Of a stretch of DNA of 20,259 bases, positions 18,339 to 20,259 are shown in pieces. The DNA is taken from the NCBI GenBank assembly GCA_004335635.1, contig QAXH01004804.1, positions 517 through 20,775 of the forward strand. Reading direction: 5' to 3'. The DNA comes from Chloromonas sp. AAM2. Lineage: Eukaryota; Chlorophyta; Chlorophyceae; Chlamydomonadales; Chlamydomonadaceae. A model generated the notes under the pieces. The model was given only the letters and a program-made list of their open reading frames with translations, did not search any database and was not told the origin of the DNA. Position numbers and translations under genes: made by a program. How positions within the stretch are numbered: position 1 is the first letter of the stretch; each line of letters opens with the position of its first letter.

Positions 18339-20259
18339 ATGGGCGCACACGCACGCCCGCGCAGTGCATGGAAGAGCGTTTTGGATTCAGCCAGCCATTC
18401 GCTTCACGTTGCGGAGGGCGTGCAGGTGGGTTGACAGATGTGTTGCATTCCTGCCTACTCTGCGCATGGACATTGTTCTCAAGCCAGGCCATGGCCCGGG
18501 GTACATTGGCCATGTTGTGCGACACTTCACTGCACGACCATGTGCAGCACTGGTTCTGGGGTTTGATGAACATGCACATTCATGGCCCATCCGATCACAA
18601 GTCATGTGCCATCACATGGCATCGTGTACCAGCCTGGATACAGGATAGTCATTTTTAATCACTGGACATGCTGTGGTGCAGGATCTCAACAATGAGATTG
18701 TTGGCATCAAGACCGACAAGCTTGGCAAGACTTTAGGTTTGATTGCCGAGGTGAGTGTGAGCAGAGGCACTGTGACTGAACTTTCTCCTGAAGCATAGAA
18801 GTAAGCAAGGGGCTGACAGACATCACGTGCCATCAGTGGGTGTCTCATCAACCACTTTGGTTCCTACTGCTGCAGCACAAGCAAAAGGCACAAGAGGCGG
18901 CGGACCAAGAAAGCCAGGTACGCAGATCAAGACTAAATTCATGTGACTGCAACGTACTCCAGCCATCTGTCACAATGTTTAGAGCAGTCTCGTGTGATGG
19001 TCATGCTTTTTGAGCAACCAGCAACACATATACAAGAAGGTTACCTGGCGTTGTCCGACCTGCCATACGCTTTGGGTTTTCATGGCTACCCTGCTATCCT
19101 CCAGTCAGGCAAGCAGGTTACTAGTTATGCAGCTCACTCTGCCACATGATGATGATGACCTGTCTTACCCCAAATTCCTCGTTTGCTCTGCAGCTCAAAC
19201 TTAATCAGTACTTGAGGCAGCGGCGCATTGCCAAGCTGGTGCGCCAGTTCGCCAGGCGCATGCTCTTGGCACTGGGACGAGCACACGAGCTGGGGGCGGA
19301 GTCAGATGGTCAGTGCCGCCTTGTTCAGTGAATGATGATCAGTGCACCATGCTGTGGTACTCAAAGCATGCTGCGCATCCTTTCGCCGTACTTGTCCTTA
19401 GCTCTGTTGCATTTTCATCTCTTGTGCAGATGTAGGTTCAGATGCAGATCCTACTGCAAGTCCTGCGTCGCGTGGTGAGCGTGTGAGGTACGGTGTTGGG
19501 TGGGTGGAGACGCCCCTGACCCCGGCCTCGCCCCTGCAGCCCGCCACCCCCGGTGACTGGTCCCCACAAGGCGGCCGGACAGGCGGAGCAAGCAGCATGG
19601 GAGCGAGCTTCGACTTGACCACGCTGAATGCGTTGGATATGATGGAGCCTGAGCAGGCGCCAGGTGATATGGACCAGCAGCCGCAGGAGGACCCCACACA
19701 ATCAGAGTGCGGCCAGGATGTGCCCAAAGTGTCTGCTTCTCCTCACGCGTCTGCGGGTTCAGAGCACATCACGGGGCATGATGATGAGGGAGGGGAGGAG
19801 CAGCAGGCGTGCCCCAGCCGGCCCCAGCCTGATGCTTTGGCATGTGCCAGCAGTGGATATGAGTCAGCAGCTGAAGCAGATGACAACAGCGCTTGGTTAG
19901 CTATCCATGGACCGGCCACGACAGGGGTCTGTCAGGAGCCTGTGGGTGTGCATGAGTGCGCCGCGGCACACCGGGTTCAGGTGGTGGCATCTTGTGAGGC
20001 GCCGGTCATGCCCAGTGTGCGGTGTGAGAGCCCCGGGCTGAGCAAGGGCCGGCGGAGAAGGGTGTGGACACACCACGAAGATCCGGGCAGGATGGGTGCC
20101 AGAGGTGTGTCAGTGAGTCAGACAGACGATACGCCACCGGAGATGCTGGTCAGACATTATCGTTTGGAGCGGGTCGGGGGCAACGGCAGTAGTCACGGCG
20201 ACGTGCGGGAGAGTATGGACGCAGTGTCTATGTACTCATCAAGGCAGTCCCACAGCCAG
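18339..20259 (+). CDS. Basic-helix plus disordered-region protein (3' partial)
   Basis: The model is join of 18339-18425, 18682-18750, 18876-18917, 19194-19308 and 19430 onward, running off the right edge (at least 381 residues; introns 256, 125, 276 and 121 nt, all junctions in phase). ATG 18339-18341 was chosen because it opens an exon ending CAG|GTGGGT in phase with the next exon. No family is recognised. Residues 1-66 are mixed helical (SLHVAEGVQ, DLNNEIVGIKTDKLGKT, HKQKAQEAADQ). Residues 67-96 form a strongly basic amphipathic helix (QYLRQRRIAKLVRQFARRML). From about 105 the chain is acidic, Pro/Ser/Gly-rich and disordered, with a short basic cluster, KGRRRRVW, that could be a nuclear localisation signal. 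The last exon is open for 830 nt to the window end. The exon chain from 18682 is well supported; the first exon is the least certain part. Confidence 0.65.

Noticed and set aside
18229..18658. Plus-strand ORFs of 139 and 117 codons
   Set aside because: They overlap the first exon and intron of the rightward gene in other frames. Only the third frame gives a start codon and a donor that joins in phase to the exon at 18682.
1..20259. Bacterial-type defence system, CRISPR array, prophage or intact transposon
   Set aside because: I looked for repeat-spacer periodicity, transposase-like motifs, long terminal repeats and compact operons and found none. The intron-rich gene structure is clearly eukaryotic.

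Overview
The window looks like nuclear DNA of a photosynthetic eukaryote, most likely a green alga (Chlorophyta). The genes are broken by short GT-AG introns of about 110-500 nt. One gene encodes a plastid-targeted tandem-GroES co-chaperonin (CPN20), which is restricted to plastid-bearing lineages. UGUAA, the usual chlorophyte poly(A) signal, lies a little over 100 nt downstream of two of the stop codons. I see no operon-type bacterial organisation, no CRISPR array, no tRNA or rRNA, and no intact mobile element. The species cannot be named from this sequence. All gene models were spliced by hand from reading frame, splice-site consensus and phase agreement.

Layout, left to right. 1-221 (+) is probably the 3' end of a gene that enters from the left. 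515-5861 (-) is a six-exon gene for a predicted 1349-residue, largely disordered protein with one hydrophobic segment and two PPxY motifs. 5862-7678 has no convincing gene. 7679-9984 (-) is CPN20 in seven exons, every junction in phase (239 aa). 10019-10470 (-) is a two-exon ORF of 104 codons that ends only 34 nt before the CPN20 start codon. 10471-11473 is intergenic, with a few small repeats. 11474-14720 (-) is a six-exon gene for a 576-residue signal-anchored coiled-coil protein with a Thr/Ser/Ala-rich middle. 14721-15468 is intergenic. 15469-17717 (-) is a six-exon pirin-family bicupin protein (258 aa) with its metal ligands intact. 17665-18228 (-) is a two-exon ORF of 122 codons whose last exon overlaps the first pirin exon in another frame. 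18339 to the right edge (+) is the 5' part of a gene for a protein with a basic helical segment followed by a long disordered region.

Apart from the two edge genes, everything runs on the minus strand. Two well-supported genes (CPN20 and pirin) each have a short same-strand ORF immediately upstream, either almost touching or overlapping. Nuclear polycistronic mRNAs have been reported in green algae, so these two pairs are the most interesting thing in the window, but the sequence alone does not prove co-transcription. CPN20 works with the plastid Cpn60 chaperonin. The other genes show no evident shared pathway, so this reads as an ordinary eukaryotic stretch rather than a dedicated gene system.
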